Below the pieces are notes generated by a model, which was not told where the DNA came from, ran no database searches, and saw only the letters and a list, made by a program, of their open reading frames with translations. DNA of 64,000 nt from Breznakibacter xylanolyticus (lineage in GTDB: Bacteria; Bacteroidota; Bacteroidia; Bacteroidales; Marinilabiliaceae). The stretch spans positions 56,580 through 120,579 of the forward strand of contig NZ_QKZK01000003.1 of NCBI RefSeq assembly GCF_003254275.1, read 5' to 3'. Shown piece after piece: positions 1 through 8,338 of this stretch; positions within the stretch are counted from its first letter, which is position 1; every line of letters starts with the position of its first letter. The position numbers and the translations under genes are program-made.

Positions 1-161
1 CCTCTTAAGAACTGACGCTGAGTTGCAGTGAGGTAAGATGAGTGCCGGTGAGGTGAAGAAAACTCAGTGGAACTCAGTGTTGACTCATCTTCCTCAGTGT
101 AACCCTCGAAGAACTACCGCTGAGTTGCAGAGAGAAAAGATGAGAAACTAAATATCTTCAC
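1..161. repeat. Dispersed intergenic repeat (family R1), about 1.5 units
   Basis: This stretch has no gene. It contains phrases such as CTGACGCTGAGTTGCAGTGAG, cut here at CTGACGCTGAGTTGC, then GATGAG, GGTGAAGAAAAC and CCTCAGTGTAACC. They are the reverse complement of the three tandem units at 10861-11165 and a diverged copy lies at 15660-15775. The core phrase recurs within the stretch (near 12-40 and near 118-141), so it holds one full unit and part of another. Confidence 0.75.
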
Positions 162-1481
162 TTATTTCACCTGTTTTACAAGCCAGCTCATGATGTGACG
201 ACGAGTATTTTGCGACACCCAGTGCTCGTTCACGGGAGTGAGGTAAGCGGTTTTGGGGCAGGTGAGGGTGTTATAAACGATGTAACTGGTGGTAGGCGGG
301 CAGACGTTGTCGTTGTATCCCCAGGTCATGTACACCGGCACCCGGATGTTACGGGCAAAATTCACCACATCGTAGTAGGCCAGGGTATTTAGTTTTTCGG
401 GGGTGTCAATATTGCTGTAGTTGGTGAATAGGTGTGGGTAGCCACCGGCGCGGTTGGCCTTGTAACCCGCCATGTCGCTCAGTGCCGGATGTGCTACGGC
501 GCAGGCCGTGATGCGCTGGTCGAGAGCCGTGGCCACCAAGGCCAGGGCTCCTCCCTGGCTGTTGCCCTGTGCCATCAGGTTTTTGCCGTCCCACTCGGGA
601 AGGGTGGTGAGGTAGTCGATGGCACGCAGCAGGGATAGGTACACCTTTTTCAGGTAGTAGGTGTCGCGGTTGTCGATGCCATTGACCAGGTAGCTGTTGT
701 TTGCAGTGCCAAAGGCAGCGCTGATCTCCTTGTAAGTGGCCTCGTCCAGGTCGGGGCGGATGCCGTGTATCTCCATGTCGAAGCGAATCAGACCATTGTC
801 GGCATAGAAAATCTCCTTGAGAGGGTTCATGGGTTTGATGCCGGCTCCCGGAGGCGAAATCACCACCGGATATTTACCGGGTGCCTTAGGCTGTGTCAGG
901 TAGCCATACACATACTGTCCTTTTTTGTAGGCCTGTAGCTTCACCAGATAACAATCTGTTTTGTCGGAGGAGTATTCGGGGACATAGGTACGGGTCACTT
1001 CCATGGGGCAGCGTGAAGCTTCGTCTTTGGCGTTTTCCCAATAGGTCATGAAGTCTTCGGGTTGTTGTGTGTAGGGCTTGAGTTTGTGGGGGGCAAAACC
1101 CACCTTGATGTGGTGTTTGTAAGTGTGGTCGTTGAGGGTGATTTGCATGGAGCAGTCGCGAAAGCCAGGCTCGGTCAGTGTGCCCATGGGGATCATGGCC
1201 GCACCGTTTTTGAGGCGCACGGTGCCCTGTTGGTCTGTCGGCATCAGTTCCGGCCCGCATTGGTAGGTAATGTCAGCATCGTTCACCACCATGCCGTGTT
1301 CGTAAACCGCTACGGTGATGCGCGCTTCCTGCTTCAGTGAGTATAGCCAGTCGGGACTGTCGGGCGTGGTCACCCACAGCACGTCGCTTTGATGGGGGTA
1401 GTTTTGAGCAATGGATGGCATCTGAATTGCCATTACAGCCAATAAGGTCAGGAGGTATTTGCGTGTGATTTTGGTTTTCAT
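162..1481 (-). CDS. Secreted acetyl xylan esterase / cephalosporin-C deacetylase-like (CE7)
   Basis: A 439-residue alpha/beta-hydrolase with a signal peptide ending near SIAQ (residue 26). The first 130 residues form an N-terminal beta domain typical of longer Bacteroidota CE7 proteins. The AXE1 hydrolase fold follows from about residue 135. The nucleophile motif is GNSQGG (Ser308), Asp391 lies in YNDNVCPP and His420 in NEHW, giving a full triad. The family removes acetyl groups from xylo-oligosaccharides or small acetylated compounds, which fits the xylose genes about 50 kb away, though no functional link is visible. The ATG at 1481 is used because the signal peptide starts there. A TAATTTTG -7-like box lies upstream on the minus strand (1520-1527). 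Substrate not certain. Confidence 0.88.
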   Translation of the reverse strand: MKTKITRKYLLTLLAVMAIQMPSIAQNYPHQSDVLWVTTPDSPDWLYSLKQEARITVAVYEHGMVVNDADITYQCGPELMPTDQQGTVRLKNGAAMIPMGTLTEPGFRDCSMQITLNDHTYKHHIKVGFAPHKLKPYTQQPEDFMTYWENAKDEASRCPMEVTRTYVPEYSSDKTDCYLVKLQAYKKGQYVYGYLTQPKAPGKYPVVISPPGAGIKPMNPLKEIFYADNGLIRFDMEIHGIRPDLDEATYKEISAAFGTANNSYLVNGIDNRDTYYLKKVYLSLLRAIDYLTTLPEWDGKNLMAQGNSQGGALALVATALDQRITACAVAHPALSDMAGYKANRAGGYPHLFTNYSNIDTPEKLNTLAYYDVVNFARNIRVPVYMTWGYNDNVCPPTTSYIVYNTLTCPKTAYLTPVNEHWVSQNTRRHIMSWLVKQVK

Positions 1482-1652
1482 GCCGGCATGGTTTGATGAA
1501 TTGATGCAAGATAAAGCATCAAAATTAAATCATGGTGGTTGATGTGCTGAGTGGTGGGCTGATTTTGAATAATTAACAGGTTCCGCAAAATTGTGTGGGT
1601 GGTCGTAGGGCTAGTTGGGTTACATTTTACGGAGGTTTTATTCTGATGTCGT

Positions 1653-2818
1653 TTAGGTGGTATAGGATTGATTGAGGTATTGCTTTTTTAACCAAAGTTC
1701 AAAAGCCGGATCAACAAATTCATACCTTTTATTATCTTCTTGAATGATGTCGGAATTGATGAGGATGGTTTTGTTTTTGCTCACGTTTCTAGGGGTACCA
1801 AGCGCGTGTTTTTGCATCACGGCGGCACTTGTGAGTTGAGTTTCTCCTTTTGCGATTGCTTTTAATAGATTTAATTGTGTGTGGCTAAGGTTTTCTGTTT
1901 CTTTTTGATAAAGTGTTGACTTTGGAGTTAATTAGCTCAGAGAGAGCGGCGTTTAATTCGTTTAATGAAGCTTGTTTGTCGGTGATATTCCAGACATAAT
2001 GAGCGAGTTGCTGGACATACCATGAGTGGTTTTTCATTAACGTTGCTATCAATTGGGCTGTTTTTACATCAATCTCTTTTCCTGTATTCTTAAAGCCTTC
2101 GCAATTAAATTGCACCCATTTATTGGTTTCGATTTTTGAAAGAAGCATGATGTCTCCAAAGCGATAAAATGGTTTTGAGGGATTGTTGAAGATGTCGGTC
2201 ATCATATGTCGCTTGCTGCCGTAGAGGCAATATGTTACAGATTTGTGGCGTTGCCAATAAGCTCTTTATTTCTTTTCAAAAATCTGATAGTCGTTAAGTG
2301 TGGTCAGTTTTTGAAATTCATCTAAGCATATGATAAATTGAATTCCTTTCGTATTCGCAATTGTCTCTGGGAGATTTAGTATTTCGTCGCTGTGGCGTTT
2401 CATCTCTTCCCAGTCGATGCTCAGGCTAAAGTCTGTTTGAGGATCAATTCCAATACTGAATTTTGGAATTAATTTATTAAATCACTCTTTGCCACTGGCA
2501 AGCCACTCTTCCCATTTCGTTGATGATGCCTTAATGACTTCACGAGCAAAGGTCTCTAAAAACTCTTCCTGACTACCGATTGAAAAGAGATCAATGATGA
2601 CTTGTTTTGTATTTGGAAAATTGATGTCGTTGATGACTTTTTCGACTAACGATGATTTTCCCCATCGTCTGGGTGAGATGATGGTGGTGTTGATTCCGTT
2701 TAGTAAGTTGCTTCTTAGCTTTTCTGATTCTTCTTTTCGATCAGTAAACGAACGATCACTGACAGTTGTGCCGTATATAAGGGTGAATCTTTCATGTGCT
2801 GAAAATTTTTTTACTTAA
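1653..2818 (-). pseudogene. Degenerate AAA/archaeal-type ATPase (ATPase_2 family), two stops and a frameshift
   Basis: Read on the minus strand, three segments join into one protein of about 385 codons. Segment 1 (about 2815-2487) has the P-loop SPRRWGKSS and ends at an in-frame TGA near 2485. Segment 2 (to about 2276) has the Walker B-like IICLDEFQKL and ends at an in-frame TAA. Segment 3 (2205-1885) has YCLYGSKRHMM and RFGDI, then needs a frameshift near 1905 to continue as LYQKETENLSHTQ and finish near 1653 with FVDPAFELWLKK. That order and length match the DUF234-like bacterial ATPases common in Bacteroidota. No start codon is seen at the 5' end. The 106-codon open stretch at 1885-2205 is only a remnant. 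Confidence 0.8.
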
Positions 2819-3227
2819 TTATTAGGATGAGAGGCGATGATATTTTTTTTATCATTCCTGCAATACAACTCTTTGTTGAGAATCTCTTAGGTTTCTTCTG
2901 CCTACTGGTCTACTGGTTCTTATCTTCTCTCTCTGCAACTCATGGTGATGATCGTTTTGTGGCATTATACCACATGGTATTATACCCAAAGGTATAAAAC
3001 ATATACTCCCTTGTTAAGTGTTTTTGAGATTGTCATTTTCTGTTGACGTTACCAATATGATTGTCTTAGTTTTCGTTGCCATTTTTGTTTATTCCCACTT
3101 CAGTTATTTCTCTTTATCTCCTCTTTTTTTTGCACCCATATTGAAATGCTTTAGATTTGTTGCGTGTAGGGTGCCACCATGGCACCAAAATTGTTATCCC
3201 GAACGTCAACCTCACAAATACGTTATC
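2819..3227. other. Intergenic region with dyad symmetry upstream of the DPP IV gene
   Basis: No gene is seen in this 409-bp stretch. It holds a chain of complementary half-sites at about 2963-2998, alternating ATACC and GGTAT with 4-bp loops, and further downstream the promoter for the peptidase gene. The upstream third is T-rich and without evident structure. Confidence 0.5.
3130..3159 (+). promoter_or_regulatory. Bacteroidota-type promoter for DPP IV gene
   Basis: TTG at 3130-3132, a 19-bp spacer and TAGATTTG at 3152-3159 match the Bacteroidota -33/-7 consensus (TTG, 19 bp, TAnnTTTG) exactly. It lies 68 bp before the ATG at 3228, which supports that start over an upstream in-frame alternative. 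Confidence 0.65.
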
Positions 3228-5405
3228 ATGAAGCATCTGTTTTTGTTATGGAGTCTCTGCGCCCTGTCTATGGGTGTGATGGGACAAAAACAACCCGTCA
3301 CGCTAATTTCATTGGGACAGCTCACGCCCAAGTCGGTGCCCGCCATTCAAAGCATGGCTGATGGCTTGCACTACACTCAACTGGGTGAAAATGGCCGCTC
3401 CATTGAGCAGTACGATTATGCAACCGGCAAAAAAGTTGCCGACCTGCTCGATCTCGATAAGGTTGAATTAAAGGACGTAGCTGTCATTGACGGCTACGAG
3501 GTTAACGATGCTGCAACACGCATTCTCATCTACACCAATAAAAAACCTTTGTACCGTCATTCGTTTGTGGCCGACTATTATGTGTACGACATGAATCGTC
3601 GTGAGCTCAAGCCTCTTTCGGAGGGGGGCGGACAACGCATGGCTTCCTTTTCGCCCGATGGCCATCATGTGGCCTTTGTCAAGAACAACAATCTGCACGT
3701 GGCCAAGTTGCGTTTCGGCACCGTGAGTGCCATCACCTCCGATGGCGCCCCGGGAGCGGTCATCAATGGCGTGCCCGACTGGGTGTACGAAGAGGAGTTT
3801 AAGCTCACTCAGGCCTATGCATGGTCGCCCGACAGTCGTGAAGTCGCGTTTGTGCGTTTCGATGAGTCGGCGGTCAATACATTTAATTTTCCCCTGTACC
3901 GAGGCTCTATGCCGGCCAACGAAGCCTATGGGCTCTATCCCGGGATGTATGAATACAAGTATCCAAAGGCCGGTCAGCCCAATGCCCGCGTGAGCGTTCG
4001 GGTGTTTAATCTCGATAACCGCACCACCAAGACCATGGACATCGGCAAGGACGACGATGTGTATGTGCCGCGCCTGATGTGGGCCGATGCTCAGCGGGTG
4101 GCGGTGGTGAAACTCAATCGTCTGCAAAACCAGCTCGACTTGTTGCTGTGTCATTCGGCAACCACCGTGTCGACTTCGTTATTGATGCATCGTAATGAGT
4201 TTTATATTGGTGATGATGTGCTCGATAATATTCAATTTTTGCCCGATGGCAATGGTTTCCTTTATGTGGGCGAGATGGATGGCTGGAATCACATTCATCA
4301 TTATTCCATGGCCGGAACTGAACTCTCTCAATTGACCAAGGGTGAGTACGATGTGATGTCTTTGTTGGGGTACGATGCTGATAAAAAAATGGTCTATTAT
4401 CAGGCCGCTGAGGAGTCGCCGCTGTGCCGCGATATTTATATGGTGAGCCTCAGTGGCAAGGTGAAAAAGAAAATCAGCCCGTTGAAAGGAACCAATGAGG
4501 CCGAAGTGTCTGTGGGGGGCAAATACCTGTTTGTGACCTCGCACAACGCCACCACACCGCCTCGTTACTCCATGTTGGATGCCGCCGGTAAAGTGCTGCG
4601 AACCATTGACGACAACAAGGATTTGTCCGCCAAAATGGCCGATTATGAGATCGCCTCAAAGGAGTACTTTACCTTCAATCAGACCGATGGCGTGGCCTTG
4701 AACGGTTGGCTCATGAAGCCTGCCGGGTTCGATGGCTCTAAAAAATATCCTGTGGTGCTGGTGCAATACAACGGCCCTAATTATCAGGAAGTGCTCGATG
4801 GTTTTAAACTGGGATGGGAACAGGCCCTGGTGACCGAAGGGTTCATCGTTGCCTGTGTGGATGGACGCGGCACCGGAGCGCGCGGCGAGGCGTTTCGTAA
4901 AAGTACCTACATGAAGTTGGGACAACTCGAGAGTGCCGACATGGTCGATGCTGCTGCTTATCTGTCGGGTTTGCCCTTTGTGGATGGCTCCCGCATCGGT
5001 ATCTGGGGGTGGAGTTATGGAGGCTATGTGACGCTGATGAGCATGAGCCGTTCGGCTGCCTTCAAGGCCGGGGTGGCCATTGCACCGCTTACCGACTGGC
5101 GTTTTTACGACACTGCTTACACCGAGCGATACATGAGACGTCCTTCCGACAATGAGGCGGGTTATAACGCCGGTTCGCCGCTCTTGATGGCAGGCCGTCT
5201 CAAAGGACGACTGCTGTTGGTGCATGGTACGGCCGATGACAATGTCCATTTTCAAAACACCATGGAGTATGCTGATCGCCTGATTCAGACTGGTAAACAG
5301 TTCGATATGATGGTGTACCCCAATCAGAGCCATGCCATCAAAGGCGGATTTAGCCGGATGCATTTATATGTGAGGGTGATTGATTTCTTTAAACAAAATC
5401 TTTGA
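3228..5405 (+). CDS. Dipeptidyl peptidase IV (S9B family)
   Basis: A 725-residue serine exopeptidase that removes X-Pro or X-Ala dipeptides from the N-terminus of peptides, exported by a signal peptide ending near MGVMGQ. The N-terminal beta-propeller carries DWVYEEEF, whose Glu-Glu pair holds the substrate amino group in this family. The C-terminal alpha/beta-hydrolase has GWSYGG (Ser596), GTADD (Asp670) and NQSHAI (His702). The frame stays open 210 bp upstream, but the ATG at 3228 gives a clean signal peptide just downstream of a strong promoter. The stop overlaps the start of the next gene, so the two are probably co-transcribed. Length matches DPP IV of Porphyromonas and Bacteroides. Confidence 0.95.
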   Translation: MKHLFLLWSLCALSMGVMGQKQPVTLISLGQLTPKSVPAIQSMADGLHYTQLGENGRSIEQYDYATGKKVADLLDLDKVELKDVAVIDGYEVNDAATRILIYTNKKPLYRHSFVADYYVYDMNRRELKPLSEGGGQRMASFSPDGHHVAFVKNNNLHVAKLRFGTVSAITSDGAPGAVINGVPDWVYEEEFKLTQAYAWSPDSREVAFVRFDESAVNTFNFPLYRGSMPANEAYGLYPGMYEYKYPKAGQPNARVSVRVFNLDNRTTKTMDIGKDDDVYVPRLMWADAQRVAVVKLNRLQNQLDLLLCHSATTVSTSLLMHRNEFYIGDDVLDNIQFLPDGNGFLYVGEMDGWNHIHHYSMAGTELSQLTKGEYDVMSLLGYDADKKMVYYQAAEESPLCRDIYMVSLSGKVKKKISPLKGTNEAEVSVGGKYLFVTSHNATTPPRYSMLDAAGKVLRTIDDNKDLSAKMADYEIASKEYFTFNQTDGVALNGWLMKPAGFDGSKKYPVVLVQYNGPNYQEVLDGFKLGWEQALVTEGFIVACVDGRGTGARGEAFRKSTYMKLGQLESADMVDAAAYLSGLPFVDGSRIGIWGWSYGGYVTLMSMSRSAAFKAGVAIAPLTDWRFYDTAYTERYMRRPSDNEAGYNAGSPLLMAGRLKGRLLLVHGTADDNVHFQNTMEYADRLIQTGKQFDMMVYPNQSHAIKGGFSRMHLYVRVIDFFKQNL

Positions 5406-5809
5406 TGATGATGCAATATAATAAACGAATGGGGCTGAAGTTTTGGTTGTTGCTTGGTGTTATTTTGATGTCGGCCATGGCTTTTTCACAAACCACGCCT
5501 ATGGCTTCGCGCAAGCCTCTCACCGAAGACCAAAAGATTGAGGCATTGATTGCCGGTGTTGAAAAGGCCAACGGCATTCAGTTCTTTCGCAACGGAAGCT
5601 ATCATGATGCCGCCACAGCCGCTTCGCATCTGCGTCTGAAGCGCAAAAAGGCCGGCAGTGCAGTCAAAACCGCTGCCGCTTTCATCGACAAACTGGCCAC
5701 CAAATCATCCATGAGTGGCGAGGAGTATCGCATCCGTTATGCCAATGGCAAGGAAGTGAAGGCGCGCGATTATTTTTACGCGCAGCTCAATGCCATTGAG
5801 TCTAAATAG
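5405..5809 (+). CDS. DUF5329 family exported protein
   Basis: A protein of up to 134 residues with a signal peptide (hydrophobic run LLLGVILMSAMAFSQ). The mature part has LTEDQKIEALI, FFRNGSYHDAATAASHLRLK and FIDKLATKSSMSGEEYRIRY, the pattern of DUF5329, a small periplasmic family of unknown function. Three consecutive ATG codons follow 5405 and another starts at 5429. The last gives the most compact signal peptide, so the true start is uncertain by up to eight codons. The gene overlaps the stop of the DPP IV gene by one base, suggesting translational coupling. Confidence 0.8.
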   Translation: MMMQYNKRMGLKFWLLLGVILMSAMAFSQTTPMASRKPLTEDQKIEALIAGVEKANGIQFFRNGSYHDAATAASHLRLKRKKAGSAVKTAAAFIDKLATKSSMSGEEYRIRYANGKEVKARDYFYAQLNAIESK

Positions 5810-6519
5810 GATTTTTAAATCAATGTCGTTTAGTTAAGAAGTTGAACTGTTCAGTGAGGCTTTCTGGTCAGTCAAGGTGTTTGCCAATCACTGTTTGTAC
5901 GATATATTAAAGCTACAAACGCAAGTAAAAGAATAGATCAACTACCATATGATTTCTTTTTTAACGCGAGCAATACTTTTTTTTAGAGGCCCCATAGGGG
6001 CCAAATATCGGTAGCATTTAGGGGATTCGTTTCCCTCTCGCCCCAATCGGGGCGAAAGATGGGGTGCTAACCTTCATCTACCGAGCTTTGGTGCCCCAAT
6101 GCACCAAAAAAAGTTTGAAAGGTCAAGTTCGATATGATTTTGAGACATGAGAATTGGGAGGAATGATGGCAAATCACTAACTAAATGACTTTGATAGAGT
6201 ATTATGTGTGGGCATGCAAATTAAAGGAAAGACAAGCGAGATATTTGTGTTGATATGACATAGGGGAGTGTTATTATAATTTCCCAGTAGGGGAAAAAGA
6301 TCGGTGGTCATAAAATCGTTGATTAGGTCTTTTGCCCCGGATGGGGCAAGACAAAACGATATTCTCCTTCGTTTCTACTGTGCTTTCCTGCCTAACGGCA
6401 GGAGAATTTTAAAGCCTCATAAATTTCACGCTTCGTAAATTTTGTAATACACATTAGTTTTTTTGATCTTTAAATGCATTTTCAATTATTAATTCGCATT
6501 AACAACTAAAAATTTAGTG
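5810..6519. other. Intergenic region with GGGGC-type hairpins
   Basis: No gene is seen in this 710-bp stretch. It has several short hairpins with GGCCCC/GGGGCC-type arms: about 5989-6003 (GGCCCCATAGGGGCC), about 6040-6055 (GCCCCAATCGGGGC), about 6280-6296 (TTCCCAGTAGGGGAA), about 6332-6346 (GCCCCGGATGGGGC) and about 6391-6404 (CTGCCTAACGGCAG). Related hairpins occur at 37019-37100. Confidence 0.6.
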
Positions 6520-7011
6520 ATGATGAACAGTGTAAAGTGGGTGTTGGGAATATGTGTGGGGATGGCTGTGATGCTGTCGTCGTGCAGCAAGGATTCGGAT
6601 GGCAATATCATTGCCACCAAAATGAGTGCGACCATCGACGGATCTGGCTGGTCGACGATATCGCGGGTGACGGTGCTCACCAATGGGATTTTTACCATTA
6701 CCGGGACGACTGCCTTAAGCGAATCGATGGTGATCACCATTCGGGGAGATGAAACGGGAACCTATGAATTGAGTGCCAATTTGAACGATCTTTCCGGGCA
6801 ATGTCTTTGTGTTTATTCAACCTCGTTATTGCCAACGGCCGATGTGTTTACCAGTACCGAAGGGGTGGTGACGTTGACTGCCGTGGATACGTCGGCCAAA
6901 ACCATTTCGGGAACTTTTTCCTTTACGGTGTATAACCTGACTAAAGGAACCAAGTCGATTGAAAACGGGGTGTTCAATAACCTTTCGTACACAGAACGGA
7001 GTGGTGAATGA
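6520..7011 (+). CDS. Small lipoprotein of unknown function
   Basis: A 163-residue protein with a lipoprotein signal (basic start, hydrophobic run, lipobox MLSSC followed by SKDSDG). The mature part is Thr/Ser-rich and predicted all-beta, with ATIDGSGW and a terminal segment GVFNNLSY. This resembles the DUF6252/DUF5025-type lipoproteins found in Bacteroidota, but the match is from pattern only. A hairpin terminator follows at 7037. It appears to be a single-gene unit. Confidence 0.65.
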   Translation: MMNSVKWVLGICVGMAVMLSSCSKDSDGNIIATKMSATIDGSGWSTISRVTVLTNGIFTITGTTALSESMVITIRGDETGTYELSANLNDLSGQCLCVYSTSLLPTADVFTSTEGVVTLTAVDTSAKTISGTFSFTVYNLTKGTKSIENGVFNNLSYTERSGE

Positions 7012-7036
7012 TTTATTTTAGATGGTAAATGATTGA

Positions 7037-7072
7037 AAGGCAGATGAACCAATGATGGCATCTGCCTTTTTT
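7037..7072 (+). terminator. Rho-independent terminator after small lipoprotein gene
   Basis: The arms AGGCAGATG and CATCTGCCT enclose a 12-nt loop and are followed by a run of T. Confidence 0.8.
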
Positions 7073-7094
7073 CTATCTTTTTTGAAGGCTGAAT

Positions 7095-7123
7095 TTGGTG
7101 GTTCAAAAAAAAAGCTATCTTTG
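7095..7123 (+). promoter_or_regulatory. Promoter of tRNA-Leu
   Basis: TTG at 7095-7097 and TATCTTTG at 7116-7123 are separated by 18 bp, about 20 bp before the tRNA. This fits the Bacteroidota -33/-7 consensus. Confidence 0.65.
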
Positions 7124-7143
7124 CATCGCATTTGAAACAAATC

Positions 7144-7227
7144 GCCCGGGTGGTGGAATTGGTAGACACGCTAGTTTCAGGGACTAGTGGCCGTACGGCT
7201 GTGTGAGTTCGAGTCTCGTCCCGGGTA
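7144..7227 (+). tRNA. tRNA-Leu (anticodon CAG)
   Basis: The acceptor arm GCCCGGG pairs with CCCGGGT and A is the discriminator. The D-loop contains TGGTAGACACG. The anticodon arm CTAGT-TTCAGGG-ACTAG gives anticodon CAG. A long variable arm (GGCCGTACGGCT) marks a class II tRNA, and the T-arm contains GTTCGAGTC. CCA is not encoded. The leader has a Bacteroidota promoter and the gene is followed by its own terminator. Confidence 0.96.
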
Positions 7228-7237
7228 CAAGGTTTAT

Positions 7238-7273
7238 AACCGCAAATTTCTTTGTGAAATTTGCGGTTTTTTT
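7238..7273 (+). terminator. Rho-independent terminator after tRNA-Leu
   Basis: A perfect hairpin with arms CCGCAAATTTC and GAAATTTGCGG and loop TTTGT, followed by seven T. Confidence 0.88.
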
Positions 7274-7381
7274 ATTTGACGCTGTTTTATCGTGAATAAT
7301 TCTTAATTGCTCAAACAAACCTTCTTTTTGTGTTGTTATACTGCCATTGTTACAAATATTAATTCAAAAAAAACATTCAAC

Positions 7382-8014
7382 ATGTCAGTATTAGTAGGAA
7401 AAAAAGCGCCGAGCTTCTCGGCCAAAGCAGTGGTTAATGGCGGTGAAATTGTTGAGAATTTCTCACTCGACCAGTATGTCGGAAAAAAATATGTCGTCTT
7501 CTTCTTCTATCCGGCCGACTTCACCTTTGTGTGCCCCACCGAAATCATCGCCTTTCAGGACAAGATTGCCGAGTTCGAAAAACGCAATGTGCAAGTAGTG
7601 GCAGCATCTACCGACTCGGAATTCTCGCACTGGAAATGGTTGCAAACCGAAAAGAAACAAGGCGGCATTGGTGGCGTGAAATTCCCATTGGTGGCCGACA
7701 GCAGCATGACCATCTCCGATAATTACGACGTGCTGGCCGGTTCGTACGATTACAACGACGATGGACAAATTGTGTTCAACGGCGAGCCCAAAGCTTACCG
7801 TGGCCTCTTTTTGATCGATAAGGACGGTGTTGTACGCCACCAAGTGGTGAACGACATGCCCCTGGGGCGTAGCGTTGAGGAGGTGTTGCGCATGATTGAT
7901 GCCCTTCAGTTTTTTGAGGAGAACGGCGAAGTATGCCCCGCCGACTGGCACAAAGGCGACGCAGGTCTCAAAGCCACTCAGGAAGGCATTTCCGAATTCC
8001 TGTCAAAAAACTAA
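7382..8014 (+). CDS. Typical 2-Cys peroxiredoxin (Prx1/AhpC-TSA family)
   Basis: A 210-residue cytosolic thiol peroxidase that reduces H2O2 and organic hydroperoxides. The peroxidatic Cys51 lies in DFTFVCPTE, and the resolving Cys185 in GEVCPADW near the C-terminus. The conserved Arg region KAYRGLFLID is present. An extended frame begins at 7307, but the ATG at 7382 begins MSVLVGKKAP, the normal N-terminus of the family. It stands alone between two terminators. It needs a thioredoxin- or AhpF-type reductant encoded elsewhere. Confidence 0.94.
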   Translation: MSVLVGKKAPSFSAKAVVNGGEIVENFSLDQYVGKKYVVFFFYPADFTFVCPTEIIAFQDKIAEFEKRNVQVVAASTDSEFSHWKWLQTEKKQGGIGGVKFPLVADSSMTISDNYDVLAGSYDYNDDGQIVFNGEPKAYRGLFLIDKDGVVRHQVVNDMPLGRSVEEVLRMIDALQFFEENGEVCPADWHKGDAGLKATQEGISEFLSKN

Positions 8015-8067
8015 TCGCCCTGTCGTAGTCCATTATTGTTTGGAGTTAGATAGTTGATTTAATCCCC

Positions 8068-8100
8068 GCCGGATGCTCATTGCAGTGTCCGGCTTTTTTT
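8068..8100 (+). terminator. Rho-independent terminator after peroxiredoxin gene
   Basis: The arms GCCGGA and TCCGGC are followed by seven T. Confidence 0.75.
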
Positions 8101-8214
8101 ATGCATCGCGTTCACCCCTTCCCTTCATCCATCAACGGAGAATCGTGTTTGTTCTGTGCTTCAATTCGGGGTGGCAGTATGGCCTTTTTTTGCCGTTTCC
8201 CCTCTTTTCCTCTT

Positions 8215-8338
8215 GAACTTTTGCACTCCTCCACTCTTACACTTCTACACTTCTAAACTCCTCCACTCCTGCACTCTTCCACTCTTCCATTCCTCCACTC
8301 TTCCACTTTTACACTCTTCCACTCCTTCCACTCTTCCC
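8215..8338 (-). repeat. Purine-rich simple repeat directly after the kinase stop codon
   Basis: On the minus strand the kinase TGA runs straight into a degenerate repeat of GAGTGGAA/GAGTGGAGG-type words over about 120 bp. The same repeat follows the stop codons at 54781 and 60654 in the same orientation relative to the gene. Open frames across it are low complexity and not coding. Confidence 0.7.

Noticed and set aside
1885-2205. Independent 106-residue protein
   Set aside because: Its sequence continues in meaning on both sides through stops and a frameshift. It is a fragment of the broken ATPase.
3018-3227. N-terminal extension of DPP IV
   Set aside because: The extension is T-rich, contains the promoter, and the signal peptide begins at 3228.
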